The position numbers and the translations under genes are program-made. Below are positions 33,532-42,900 of a DNA stretch of 45,962 nucleotides, piece after piece. This stretch comes from a virus. The notes below the pieces were generated by a model that worked only from the letters and a program-made list of their open reading frames with translations, was not told where the DNA came from and searched no databases. Within the stretch, counting starts at the first letter, position 1, and every line of letters begins with the position of its first letter. The stretch is from IMG/VR virus record IMGVR_UViG_3300047356_000823, positions 1-45,962 of that record; one strand, 5' to 3'.

Positions 33532-34332
33532 ATGGCAAATACAGAAAAAAGAATTTTAGGTGATTACAAAATAACAACAGATGCTGGTAGTACTGGTAAT
33601 GTTGAAATTGATACTCACACTTTAACAGTTGATGGTAATCTAGTTATTACAGGCACAAGCACAACTGTATCCTCGACTAATACATCAGTAGCAGATAACG
33701 TTATTGTTTTAAACAGTGGCGAAAGTGGAGCAGGAGTAACATCCGGAACTTCAGGTATTGAGATTGATAGAGGAACTTCAGATAACGCAACACTACATTT
33801 TGATGAAGCAAATGATGTTTTTGATTTTAAAATTGGATCAAGTTTTGCTAAAGTTAGAGGTGGAACACCAGTAGGCGGAGACGATTTAGCAACAAAAACA
33901 TATGTTGACAATCAAGTGTCAGGCGGTGGTGCAGTTGTTGATAAAATTAATGAAGGAAATTCTAAAGCAGAAGTGTTTGATGATGGTGTAGGTACTAGTA
34001 AGTTCTTTGTTAACATAGATGGAACAGATGTACTAGAAGCAACAGCAACTAACTTATCGTACGGAAATGTACAAATAAGTGGTAATACAGTAAGCAATAT
34101 TGCTACTGATGAGAATTTAATATTAAGCACAACAGGAACAGGCGAAATAGCACTAGAAGATGTTGCTAAAGTAACTGAACAAGGTTCAGATCCAACAGGG
34201 GTTTCAGGCTTTACAAAAGTATATGCTAAAGCACCAGCATCAGGTGGATCTGGTGTATTCGTAGCGAACATAAATACTACTGATGAATTAGTAACAAAAT
34301 CAAAAGCAATAGTTTTTGGATTAATATTTTAA
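33532..34332 (+). CDS. Fiber-like virion protein with shared N-terminal module
   Basis: The 266-residue protein has HTLTVDGNLVITGTSTTVSS, then TNTSVADNVIVLNSGESGAG and GIEIDRGTSDNATLHFDEAN, a beta-rich module also found in the proteins at 39981 and 43508. After a TKTYVDNQV helix, typical of trimeric phage fibers, comes a region ending with FVANINTTDELVTKSKAIVFGLIF. It is probably a trimeric fiber or fiber-associated protein on the particle surface. No receptor-binding or enzymatic motif is apparent. The ribosome site is weak. Confidence 0.72.
   Translation: MANTEKRILGDYKITTDAGSTGNVEIDTHTLTVDGNLVITGTSTTVSSTNTSVADNVIVLNSGESGAGVTSGTSGIEIDRGTSDNATLHFDEANDVFDFKIGSSFAKVRGGTPVGGDDLATKTYVDNQVSGGGAVVDKINEGNSKAEVFDDGVGTSKFFVNIDGTDVLEATATNLSYGNVQISGNTVSNIATDENLILSTTGTGEIALEDVAKVTEQGSDPTGVSGFTKVYAKAPASGGSGVFVANINTTDELVTKSKAIVFGLIF
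34269..34276 (+). promoter_or_regulatory. Possible internal late promoter CATAAATA
   Basis: CATAAATAC inside the end of the preceding gene, 66-73 bases before the next ATG. It is identical to the box at 43471. Confidence 0.45.
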
Positions 34333-34341
34333 GGTAAAGAC

Positions 34342-34650
34342 ATGGCAATAGCACAAGGACAAATAGGAACAACATCAACTACGATTTATACAAGTACGAA
34401 TAATACAGCCATTACTGTTATATTCTTTTGTAATACAACAGTTAGTGATGCAACATTGTCTGTTAATGTAGTACAAAGTGGCGGATCCGCTGGAGTAACA
34501 AATCAAATAATTAAAGATTTGACAATACCAGCAGGTGACACATATATTATGAATGCTGAAAAAATGGTACTAGCGAATGCTGATACTATTCAAGCAGTAT
34601 CAGGTACTGCTTCGGCAATTACGGCTTCAGTTAGTTACGTGAGTATTTAA
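34342..34650 (+). CDS. Small beta-rich virion protein, unknown
   Basis: The 102-residue product (MAIAQGQIGTTSTTIYTSTN, then AITVIFFCNTTVSDATLSVN) is made of alternating hydrophobic and Thr/Ser residues, suggesting a single beta-sandwich. Small proteins of this style occur among fiber genes of marine T4-like phages. It may be a fiber adaptor or decoration protein, but no direct evidence exists in the sequence. The next gene starts two bases after its stop. Confidence 0.65.
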   Translation: MAIAQGQIGTTSTTIYTSTNNTAITVIFFCNTTVSDATLSVNVVQSGGSAGVTNQIIKDLTIPAGDTYIMNAEKMVLANADTIQAVSGTASAITASVSYVSI

Positions 34651-34652
34651 TT

Positions 34653-35081
34653 ATGGGTTTCCTATTAAAGAACGATAGTAAGAAATTTGCTAAAAAATCT
34701 AGCAAAGCATCTTCTCCAGCAACTGGAGGAACTGCATCGAGACCTGCTTCACCTAATGCAGGTGATTTTCGTTTTAATTCAGACACTAATAAAGTTGAAT
34801 ACTATGATAGTTCTGCTTGGCAAAACTTATCACGTTCTGGTAATGCCGCAATTTCAAAAACAACAGTTGTAACTGGAGATGGAACTACAACTGCATTTAC
34901 AAACTTTTTTACAACAGCACCGAGCGATGAAAATAATGTTCTTGTTGTTGTAGGTAACGTAATACAAGAACCAGATGCGGCTTATACTATAAGTGGCAGA
35001 GATATTACATTTACAAGTCCCCCACCAAACACACATAGAATCTATGCTATCGAAGGCTTAGATGCTACTGATATCGCATAA
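34653..35081 (+). CDS. Small fiber-module protein
   Basis: The 142-residue protein has a basic start (MGFLLKNDSKKFAKKSSKAS), then the module RPASPNAGDFRFNSDTNKVE with YYDSSAWQNL, then a domain of the form TTVVTGDGTTTAFTNFF with NNVLVVVGNVIQEPDAAYTI and SGRDITFTSPP. The same pair of modules occurs in the C-terminal half of the proteins at 38582 and 39981, so this gene is a stand-alone copy. It is probably a virion protein attached to a fiber. Confidence 0.7.
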   Translation: MGFLLKNDSKKFAKKSSKASSPATGGTASRPASPNAGDFRFNSDTNKVEYYDSSAWQNLSRSGNAAISKTTVVTGDGTTTAFTNFFTTAPSDENNVLVVVGNVIQEPDAAYTISGRDITFTSPPPNTHRIYAIEGLDATDIA

Positions 35082-35101
35082 TAACCTTTCTTTATTATTA
35101 G

Positions 35102-35109
35102 CATAAATA
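35102..35109 (+). promoter_or_regulatory. Late promoter CATAAATA
   Basis: CATAAATAG, 51-58 bases before the start of the PKD-repeat fiber gene and in an intergenic gap. The leader holds CCC/GGG pairing around 35118-35133 and ends with a TAGGAGAA ribosome site. Confidence 0.65.
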
Positions 35110-35159
35110 GTTATATACCCAGGCACACCCGGGAATGAACAGTGGTGTAGGAGAATAAC

Positions 35160-38100
35160 ATGGCAATTGGAAGAATTTCCGGTGCTATGCTTAAGAGTAA
35201 TCTTGAGCGATTAGGCACGGATTTAGCAGTAGATACAGATTTATTATACCTCGACGTCACGAATAATCGTGTAGGTATAAACACTGCCACACCAAGTCAA
35301 AGCCTACAAGTAGATAACGTCACAATTCATGCATCACAAATTAGAAGTACAAGTGGTCCTTTAGATTTAGGAGCACCTACAGATCTCACTATATCTGGAG
35401 GAACAAATAATTATGTTCTTGCCACAGACGGTGCAGGAACTTTATCCTGGAAAGATGTATCAACTGTTTCAGGTGGTATAACAGGTATAACAACAGAATT
35501 AGGATCTCCAACAGATGGCAGTCTAACAACAGACGGTGCTTATTTAGGTTGGCAAACAACTACAAAAATTACAGATGCTATAGATGATTTAAATGAAGTA
35601 ACGGAAAATATTCGTAATAATACGTTTGTTCAAAGTGTTACTTTTACGGCAAGTGTAACAACCGGTGGTTCAGGATTTAGTACAACATTAAGTATATCAG
35701 CAGTTGGTAATGCGAACCGATATGTAATTGATTGGGGAGACGGTACAAGTAACACAACAACTTCTAGTACTAGTCCAAGTCACACATATACTAACTACTC
35801 TGGTAGTCCACATAGTATCACAGTTACAGCAAGTAATACAAGTGGTTCAGGTGCTGGTAGTAGTGCAAGTTTTACAAGAACAGATTACATTAGTGTATAC
35901 AGTCCAGATCCAACTGTAGACTTTGCCTTTTATGCCGCATCTAGTGGCGGAAGTCCAATTACAAGTTGGGACGACGGAGCAACAGTATACTTTCAGAATA
36001 ATAGTACCAATACAAACATTGGTGGATCAACAGTTCAATGGACAATTAATTGGGGAGATGGAAGTAGTAACGAAACCATTTCAAGTGATTCTGCAACAGG
36101 CGGATCAAGTGGTGCAAGATTGGCTCATACTTTTCCAACAGCCACAGAATCAGAACAAAGTTTTACAACACAACTTACTTTAGATACAATGAGTACAGCC
36201 AACCCGGCAGTTATACCGGTTGGACCAGACAGTACTACAATAAAAATTTATGATGATCATACGCCTACGGTATCATTAGATGATAACAGCGGAATTAATG
36301 AAGAAGCATCAAGCGGACATATTGTACAACTTACAAATAATTCAGAAGCAGGTATTGGAAGTTATTCAACATACGGAATACAATACCAATATCAATTTGG
36401 TGATGGAACAAGTAACGTAACAGTAAATGCAGGATCAGGTTCTGCAGGTGATAGAAATGTTGCATTAAGTCACACATATGCTTTAAGTAGTAGTGACCAA
36501 GCAAATGGAACTCCAAGAGATTATACAGGTAACGTTAGAGTTATAAGCAGTCATACTAGTAGTCCATTTATTAGTAGTACGTTTTCAGTACACGTTGAAC
36601 CAGATGTGAGAGCAAACATTTCTGGAACTGCAATTACAGTCAGTGACAGAAGTGGAGATAATCAGTATGATGTTTATGATGGAACAGATTATAATGGAGT
36701 TAATCGTGCATTAGTTCGTGCAACAAACACAACACAAAATGCAGATGATTATGTTTATAATTGGAATGATGGAAGTTCAAACGACGTAGTAACAGAAGAT
36801 GGTTCAAGTCCAGGATCAATTGGTGGAACATTAGACCATGACTTTACAGGTGTCAGTACAGGTAATAAAAATTTAAGTTTTACTGCAAATGGAACACCGG
36901 ATATAACAGCACAAACAGATACAGATACTAGTTTAACTTTTCAGGTAAATTCGATACCTAGTGCACCAGCAAATTTAAGTACTAAAAGTATAACACTTTC
37001 AGATAGTTATGATGGTACAAGTCCTAAACTAGCGGCAAATTTTACAGACAATAGTGATTCAAACCCATTAACAGCAGGAGCAAGTTTAACCACTACTACT
37101 GCAAGAAGATATACAAGTGGGACTATTGACACTAGTGTTGTAAATAATGCGTATAACGGGCTCTCAGGCACCTTAACTGCTAAAATAAACGGTGCTGATA
37201 GAGGTAATAAAACATTTAGTACAGCATTAAATGAAAACGGAACATTTACTTCTTTAGTTGTAAGTAATCAAGCAGATGCACACGATTCTATTAGTTCTAG
37301 TACATATCCAACAGGATTTTATCAAACGTTTGATGCTAAAATTACACAATCATTGTCAAATTATACTGTAGGTGTTAATGACCAACGTTTAGAACACAGT
37401 GCAACTGGAAATACAAATTATGTTGCAGTTGTGTATGACGATTTAACTAGTACTCCTACAACTAGTGTAGCAAGTGCTTCATTAACAGAAGCAACATCTG
37501 GAACTTATAGATATATTTCTGGAGTTCCTTATTATAATACAGGAAGTCCAACATTATCATTAGCAGGTGTAACAATAGAAAATTTAGTAGGACAAGCATA
37601 TAGAGATACAAGTTCAGTTTTAACTATTGCAAGTGGTACAAATTCAGAAGGAACTTCTAGTAGTGTTATTTCGACACAGAACAAGAGTTACTCAGATATT
37701 GATGGTGCAAGTACAATGTTATCTGGCAGTATACCTATTGCTAATACTGGAGTAGGAACTCCATATGCAATAGGAACACAAACAGTTAGTTTAACAAGTA
37801 GTAGCATTGCCGCAGTTGAAACTATTAAATTAAGAGCAACTAATATGAACGGTACTGGAAGTTATGCTGAAGTAACAAGTCCAAAAATTGCAGTACATAC
37901 AGCATCACCTTCTGGTGTAAATGAAGAAGATATTTCTGTATCAAGTAGTTTAGGTGATGGAACTTATGTTGACAACGGAAAAAGAATTTTTGACTTTGCA
38001 AGTGCAACAACTGATACACCATCATTTACTGGCTCAACAAACTTTTATACAAATAATTTATTTACTGGAAACAAAACAGTTGCAGGAACAAAAGAAGCAA

Positions 38101-38582
38101 CAGTACGTTGGGGTGACTTAGAATATAATGTATCAGATTATAGTACAGGATTTTTACCTGCTGGACCAGACAGAAGTGGTGACACAGGAACACAATATTT
38201 TACTTTTGCATTTAGAAGAAACATTGTTGCAAACTATGACATACAAATTACAAGTTCGACTGGAGTAGCAGGTGTATGGATTGCATTACCTGGAACAGGT
38301 ATTGACAGTTCAAGTGGACTTAACGGTTGGTTAGATTGTACAACACAATATAGTGGAGTAGGATTGCCTGGTAGTAACACTGGAAATGGCGGCAACGGCT
38401 CTGATGGTTGTGCATACACTGGCGGCGATGTTATTCCAACTGGTAGTAGTTTAAGTGGCGGATATACAATGACACTTGGAACAGAAAATATGGCAAATGC
38501 AACTGGTTATGTTTCACTAGTTAGAATAGCATTAACAAGTGGACAAAGTATATCTAGTTTAAGTATTGGAGTGGCAAGTTAA
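35160..38582 (+). CDS. Large adhesin-like fiber with PKD-type repeats
   Basis: The 1140-residue protein has an N-terminal particle-attachment part (MAIGRISGAMLKSNLERLGT; DNRVGINTATPSQSLQV-like; ATDGAGTLSWKDV). Four PKD-like domains follow, with the motifs DWGDGTSN near 191-198, NWGDGSSN near 297-304, FGDGTSN near 413-419 and NWNDGSSN near 534-541. More Ig-like beta domains make up the middle. The C-terminal 125 residues (from GVWIALPGTGIDSSSGLNGW) form a Gly-rich domain that I recall from other marine fibers. It probably binds host polysaccharide or surface proteins. Its stop shares one base with the next ATG. Confidence 0.8.
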   Translation: MAIGRISGAMLKSNLERLGTDLAVDTDLLYLDVTNNRVGINTATPSQSLQVDNVTIHASQIRSTSGPLDLGAPTDLTISGGTNNYVLATDGAGTLSWKDVSTVSGGITGITTELGSPTDGSLTTDGAYLGWQTTTKITDAIDDLNEVTENIRNNTFVQSVTFTASVTTGGSGFSTTLSISAVGNANRYVIDWGDGTSNTTTSSTSPSHTYTNYSGSPHSITVTASNTSGSGAGSSASFTRTDYISVYSPDPTVDFAFYAASSGGSPITSWDDGATVYFQNNSTNTNIGGSTVQWTINWGDGSSNETISSDSATGGSSGARLAHTFPTATESEQSFTTQLTLDTMSTANPAVIPVGPDSTTIKIYDDHTPTVSLDDNSGINEEASSGHIVQLTNNSEAGIGSYSTYGIQYQYQFGDGTSNVTVNAGSGSAGDRNVALSHTYALSSSDQANGTPRDYTGNVRVISSHTSSPFISSTFSVHVEPDVRANISGTAITVSDRSGDNQYDVYDGTDYNGVNRALVRATNTTQNADDYVYNWNDGSSNDVVTEDGSSPGSIGGTLDHDFTGVSTGNKNLSFTANGTPDITAQTDTDTSLTFQVNSIPSAPANLSTKSITLSDSYDGTSPKLAANFTDNSDSNPLTAGASLTTTTARRYTSGTIDTSVVNNAYNGLSGTLTAKINGADRGNKTFSTALNENGTFTSLVVSNQADAHDSISSSTYPTGFYQTFDAKITQSLSNYTVGVNDQRLEHSATGNTNYVAVVYDDLTSTPTTSVASASLTEATSGTYRYISGVPYYNTGSPTLSLAGVTIENLVGQAYRDTSSVLTIASGTNSEGTSSSVISTQNKSYSDIDGASTMLSGSIPIANTGVGTPYAIGTQTVSLTSSSIAAVETIKLRATNMNGTGSYAEVTSPKIAVHTASPSGVNEEDISVSSSLGDGTYVDNGKRIFDFASATTDTPSFTGSTNFYTNNLFTGNKTVAGTKEATVRWGDLEYNVSDYSTGFLPAGPDRSGDTGTQYFTFAFRRNIVANYDIQITSSTGVAGVWIALPGTGIDSSSGLNGWLDCTTQYSGVGLPGSNTGNGGNGSDGCAYTGGDVIPTGSSLSGGYTMTLGTENMANATGYVSLVRIALTSGQSISSLSIGVAS

Positions 38583-39850
38583 TGGCAATATCCGATAATC
38601 AAAAAATTGACTACCTATTTAAAAAATTAGGTTATGGTGCAACTAAAACCGATACCAATGCTAACAAGTTAGCGGCTAATGAAGCCATACCATCACCATT
38701 ATTAATTAGAGGTGACAGAGTATGGAGAGATTCGTCTAGTATTCCGGCTGTAAGTCCGTCAAGTAGTACAGGCGTTGTTACAACATATAAAGGTGTAAAC
38801 GTAGTCGAATGTACAGAAGATAACACGGCAACTGCAAACAGAACTTGGAAAACAGGATTAACAGGTTGGATACCACCACAGTTTGGAAGTACATATATTG
38901 TTAACGTTTATATACATACATCAAGTGATGCCACTAATGCCGCTAATATTAGTAATAAAGTATTTGTTACAGGTAGTGGTAATAATGATGAATGGTTCTT
39001 TGATTATGAATCAGGCGTATTAAATTTTATTGGTAGCAACTATCCCAATGGCGTAAACTTTAGTGGTAAAAGTGTTTACATTGAAGGTGCTAGATACACA
39101 GGTACTTATGGTACAGGTGGTGGTACAGGAACACTAGGATTTTCAGGTAACACTATTTCCCCTAATAGTTCTGGAGATGATTTAACATTAGATGTAGATG
39201 GTGCAGGTAATGTAGTAATTGATACAGACACTGCTATTGTTGTTCCAGTTGGAACAAATGCACAACGACCTACAAGTCCTGTAAAAGGAATGCTTCGCTT
39301 TAATGATGATAGTGATAAGATAGAAGTTTATGATGGAACAGATTGGGTAGCAGTTGGAAGTAGTGCAGGTGCAATATCAACTCAATCATTTACTGGAAAT
39401 GGATCTGATGTAAACTTTACACTAAACAGTTCGGCCGATAGTGCCACTGTAATGGTAACATTAAATGGTGTAGTACAAGAACCAACACAAGCATATAGTG
39501 TAAGTGGAACAACTTTAACTTTTACACAAGCACCGGTTTCGAGCGATAGAATTGAAGTAAGAAAATTAGGACTTGTAACTACTATTAGATCCGTTGTAGA
39601 TAGTGACAGTGATACTAAAATTCAAGTTGAAGAAACTGCAGACGATGATACAGTTAGAATTGACACAGCAGGTACTGAAGTTGTAAATATACAAACAAGT
39701 AGAAGTGCATTTAACAATGCAGTACAGTTAGCAAGTATGACTACAACACAACGTAATGCACTAACTCCAAGTAATGGTATGGTAATCTATAATACCACAA
39801 CAAATAAATTTCAAGGCTATGCAAATAGTGTTTGGGTAGACTTTCATTAA
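38582..39850 (+). CDS. Fiber-like virion protein with shared C-terminal modules
   Basis: The 422-residue protein has an N-terminal domain (DYLFKKLGYGATKTDTNANK) that resembles the anchor of marine phage fiber proteins, then a jelly-roll-like middle part (WIPPQFGSTYIVNVYIHTSS). From about 215 it has VPVGTNAQRPTSPVKGMLRF and KIEVYDGTDWVAV, followed by a FTGNGSDVNFTLNSSADSAT module; these match the genes at 34653 and 39981. The end has another short TTTQRNALTPSNGMVIYNTT copy. It overlaps the PKD fiber gene by one base and is likely part of the same fiber. Confidence 0.75.
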   Translation: MAISDNQKIDYLFKKLGYGATKTDTNANKLAANEAIPSPLLIRGDRVWRDSSSIPAVSPSSSTGVVTTYKGVNVVECTEDNTATANRTWKTGLTGWIPPQFGSTYIVNVYIHTSSDATNAANISNKVFVTGSGNNDEWFFDYESGVLNFIGSNYPNGVNFSGKSVYIEGARYTGTYGTGGGTGTLGFSGNTISPNSSGDDLTLDVDGAGNVVIDTDTAIVVPVGTNAQRPTSPVKGMLRFNDDSDKIEVYDGTDWVAVGSSAGAISTQSFTGNGSDVNFTLNSSADSATVMVTLNGVVQEPTQAYSVSGTTLTFTQAPVSSDRIEVRKLGLVTTIRSVVDSDSDTKIQVEETADDDTVRIDTAGTEVVNIQTSRSAFNNAVQLASMTTTQRNALTPSNGMVIYNTTTNKFQGYANSVWVDFH

Positions 39851-39905
39851 GTACTACTATTATAAAAAATAATCCTCTAAAACCAATACTGAGCACTTAA
39901 AAAAC

Positions 39906-39980
39906 AAGTGAATCCTATAAATACTATTGGTCCGACCAAACCAAAAAACGACATAACATATAAAGAGGAGTGATTCACTT
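39906..39980 (+). promoter_or_regulatory. Late promoter TATAAATA inside a long inverted repeat
   Basis: TATAAATA is at 39916-39923. A perfect 9-bp inverted repeat, AAGTGAATC at 39906-39914 and GATTCACTT at 39972-39980, flanks the promoter and leader. The right arm lies exactly between the GAGGAG ribosome site and the ATG at 39981. A hairpin TTGGT-CCG-ACCAA is at 39927-39939. RNA from this promoter lacks the left arm, whereas read-through RNA has both and could hide the start. Confidence 0.7.
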
Positions 39981-42900
39981 ATGGCCGTAACTCGTATTAA
40001 AACCAATCAGATCACCGACTCTGCGGTAACAACAGCCAAAATTGCTGATGCTAACGTAACAGGCGGTAAATTGGAAACAAACTTAACCTATGGCAGTAAT
40101 CTGACTGTCTCAGGTAACTTAACAGTAAATGGTACAACCACTACTGTTGACACAACAAACACTACAGTGGCTGATCCATTCATGCTATTGGGTTCAGGCG
40201 GTGCTGGTAACGTTGATGGTGGTATCATCATTAACCGTGGCTCTGCAGGAAACAATGCGGCAATGATTTGGGACGAATCTGAAGATCAATTCGCAATGAT
40301 GTTAACAACAGATGCAGGTACAACTGCAGGTAATGTTACAATCGCATCTTACGGAGATATTAGATTTGGAACAGCAACTGGTAACTTAACAGGTAACGTA
40401 ACAGGTAACGTAACAGGTAACATCGACGGTATCGTTGGTGGAACAACTGCGGCGGCTGGTTCTTTCACAACTATTGGTGCATCAGGCGCCATTACAGCAA
40501 GTGGTGGAGTAACTGGTGACTTAACTGGTGACGTAACAGGTGATGTAACATCAACTGGAACATCAACATTCACAACAATTGACGTAAACGGCGGTGCTGT
40601 TGACGGTGCAATTATTGGTGCCAACAGTGCGGCGGCTATTACAGGTACAACTGTAACAGCAACTACTTTTGTAGGCCCTATTGATGGTGTTGTTGGTGGT
40701 AATACACCAGCGGCAGGTACGTTTACAAACTTAACTGCTAACGGAACTATCACAATGGGTAGTAATGCAATTACTAACGTTAGTGATCCAAGCAATGCTC
40801 AAGATGCCGCTACAAAGGCATACGTTGACAGCCAATTATCTGGCGCGGCAAACGTTATTGAGCAATTAAACTCAAACGTTACTGTAACAGATACTGGTAC
40901 TAATGGTTTAATAACTTTCAACATTGACGGTGCTTCAGAAGGTACAATCAATAGTGACGGTTTAACTATTGGTAACATTAATGTTGACGGTAACACAATT
41001 AAATCTACTTCAGGTGACTTAACTATTGACCCTAATCCAGGCGGATCAGGCGGTACTGTTACTATCCAAGGTAGTTTAACTGTAACTGGTACAACTACTA
41101 CAGTTGATTCAACTGTTGTAACTATTGCTGACCCAGTATTCCAAATTGGTGCTGATTCAAATGATAGTTTAGATAGAGGTATCAAATACTTACACAACGA
41201 CGGTAGTTCAAAAAATGGTTACTTCGGTTTAGACGAAAGTGCTTCAGAATTCGTATTCATTCCTGATGCAACTGATACATCAAGTGTATTCAGTGGTTCA
41301 TTAGGTAGTGCGGCATTCGGTAGTATGCGTGTAACTGATTTAACAAACACAAGAGTTGTATTTGCAGGTGCAAATGGCGAATTGTCAGATGCGTCTTCAA
41401 TGACTTTCAACAGTGGAACAGGTGCTTTAACGGCAACTAAATTCATTGGTGAGTTTGAAGCGGCGGCAGGTTCAACTACTACTATCGGAGCAGGTCAAAC
41501 ACTTGACGTAGACGGTGTTGTAGATATTGATGCAAGTTCAGGAAACATGGACGGCGTTATTATTGGTGCAACAACTGCCGCGGCAGGTACGTTTACAACA
41601 ATCAATGCTTCAGGTACAATTACAGGTGACGTAACTGGTGACGTAACTGGTGACTTAACAGGTAATATTACATCAACTGGAACATCAACGTTTACTACAG
41701 TAGATGTTAATGGCGGTGCTATTGATGGCGCAATTATTGGTGCCAATTCAGCGGCGGCTATTACAGGTACTACTATTACAGCAACATCATTTGTTGGTCC
41801 TGTAACAGGTAACGTAACTGGTACACTTGACGGCGTATTGGGTGGCAACACTCCAGCGGCGGCAACAGTAACTACATTGACAGCAAATAGTAACGGTACA
41901 ATAGCAGGCACATTGTCTGTTGGTGGTACAACGGCTGTAACAGGTGCAACATTAAATGTTGATTCAACTGACTCAATGAAGTTACCAGTAGGTACAACTG
42001 CACAGCGTCCTGGTTCTCCAGCACAAGGTATGTTTAGATTTAACAGTACAACTGGTCAAATCGAAGTATACACAGGTGTTGAATGGAACGCAGGTGCTGA
42101 CTTTACTACAATTACTGCTGATTCTTTCAACGGTGATGCTAGTACAGTTGCATTTACACTATCAGTAAGTGGTACAACTGCAACAACTATTGTTTCTTTA
42201 AACGGTGTTGTACAGATACCAACAACTGCTTACGCAGTAAGTGGAACAACATTAACATTTACAGAGGCTCCGGCATCTGGCGATGTTATCGATGCTCGTG
42301 TATTAACAACTACATCAACAATCATTGCGATTGCTGACCAAGACGGTGATACACAAATCCAAGTTGAAGAAGGTTCAGATGATGATACTATCCGTTTTGA
42401 TGCGGCTGGTACTGAAATGTTCACAATCAACTCAAGTGGTATAGCAGGTGCAAGTGGTGCCAGAGCTTCTGTAATCTTAGATGAAGATAACATGGCTTCT
42501 AACAGTGCAACAGCATTGGCTACACAACAATCAATCAAGGCTTACGTTGACTCACAAGTAGTGGCTACTATCGATTCTGCTCCGGCGGCACTCGATACAC
42601 TAAATGAACTTGCGGCGGCTCTAGGTGACGATGCAAACTTTAGTACAACTGTTACAAACAGTATTGCTACTAAAATGCCATTGGCAGGTGGAACTTTCAC
42701 AGGTGACGTTACAGCAGAAAACTTAACATTGAGTGGTTCATATACTTTGACACTTGGTGGTATTTTAAATGCAAACTCACAACGTTTAACAAGTGTTGCT
42801 GATCCAAGTTCGGCGCAAGATGCGGCTACTAAGGCGTATGTTGACAGCGGACTTGCTGGCTTATCACAAGACAGTATCTCAGAAGGAGACAGTAAAATTG

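Noticed and set aside
40380-40427. CRISPR-like short tandem repeats
   Set aside because: Repeats are in frame, 12 bases long and encode TGNV units of a fiber; there are no spacers.
40349-41911. Long Val/Pro-rich frames on the minus strand opposite the long fiber gene
   Set aside because: Shadow frames produced by ACA/GGT-rich fiber coding; the plus-strand protein has recognisable modules.
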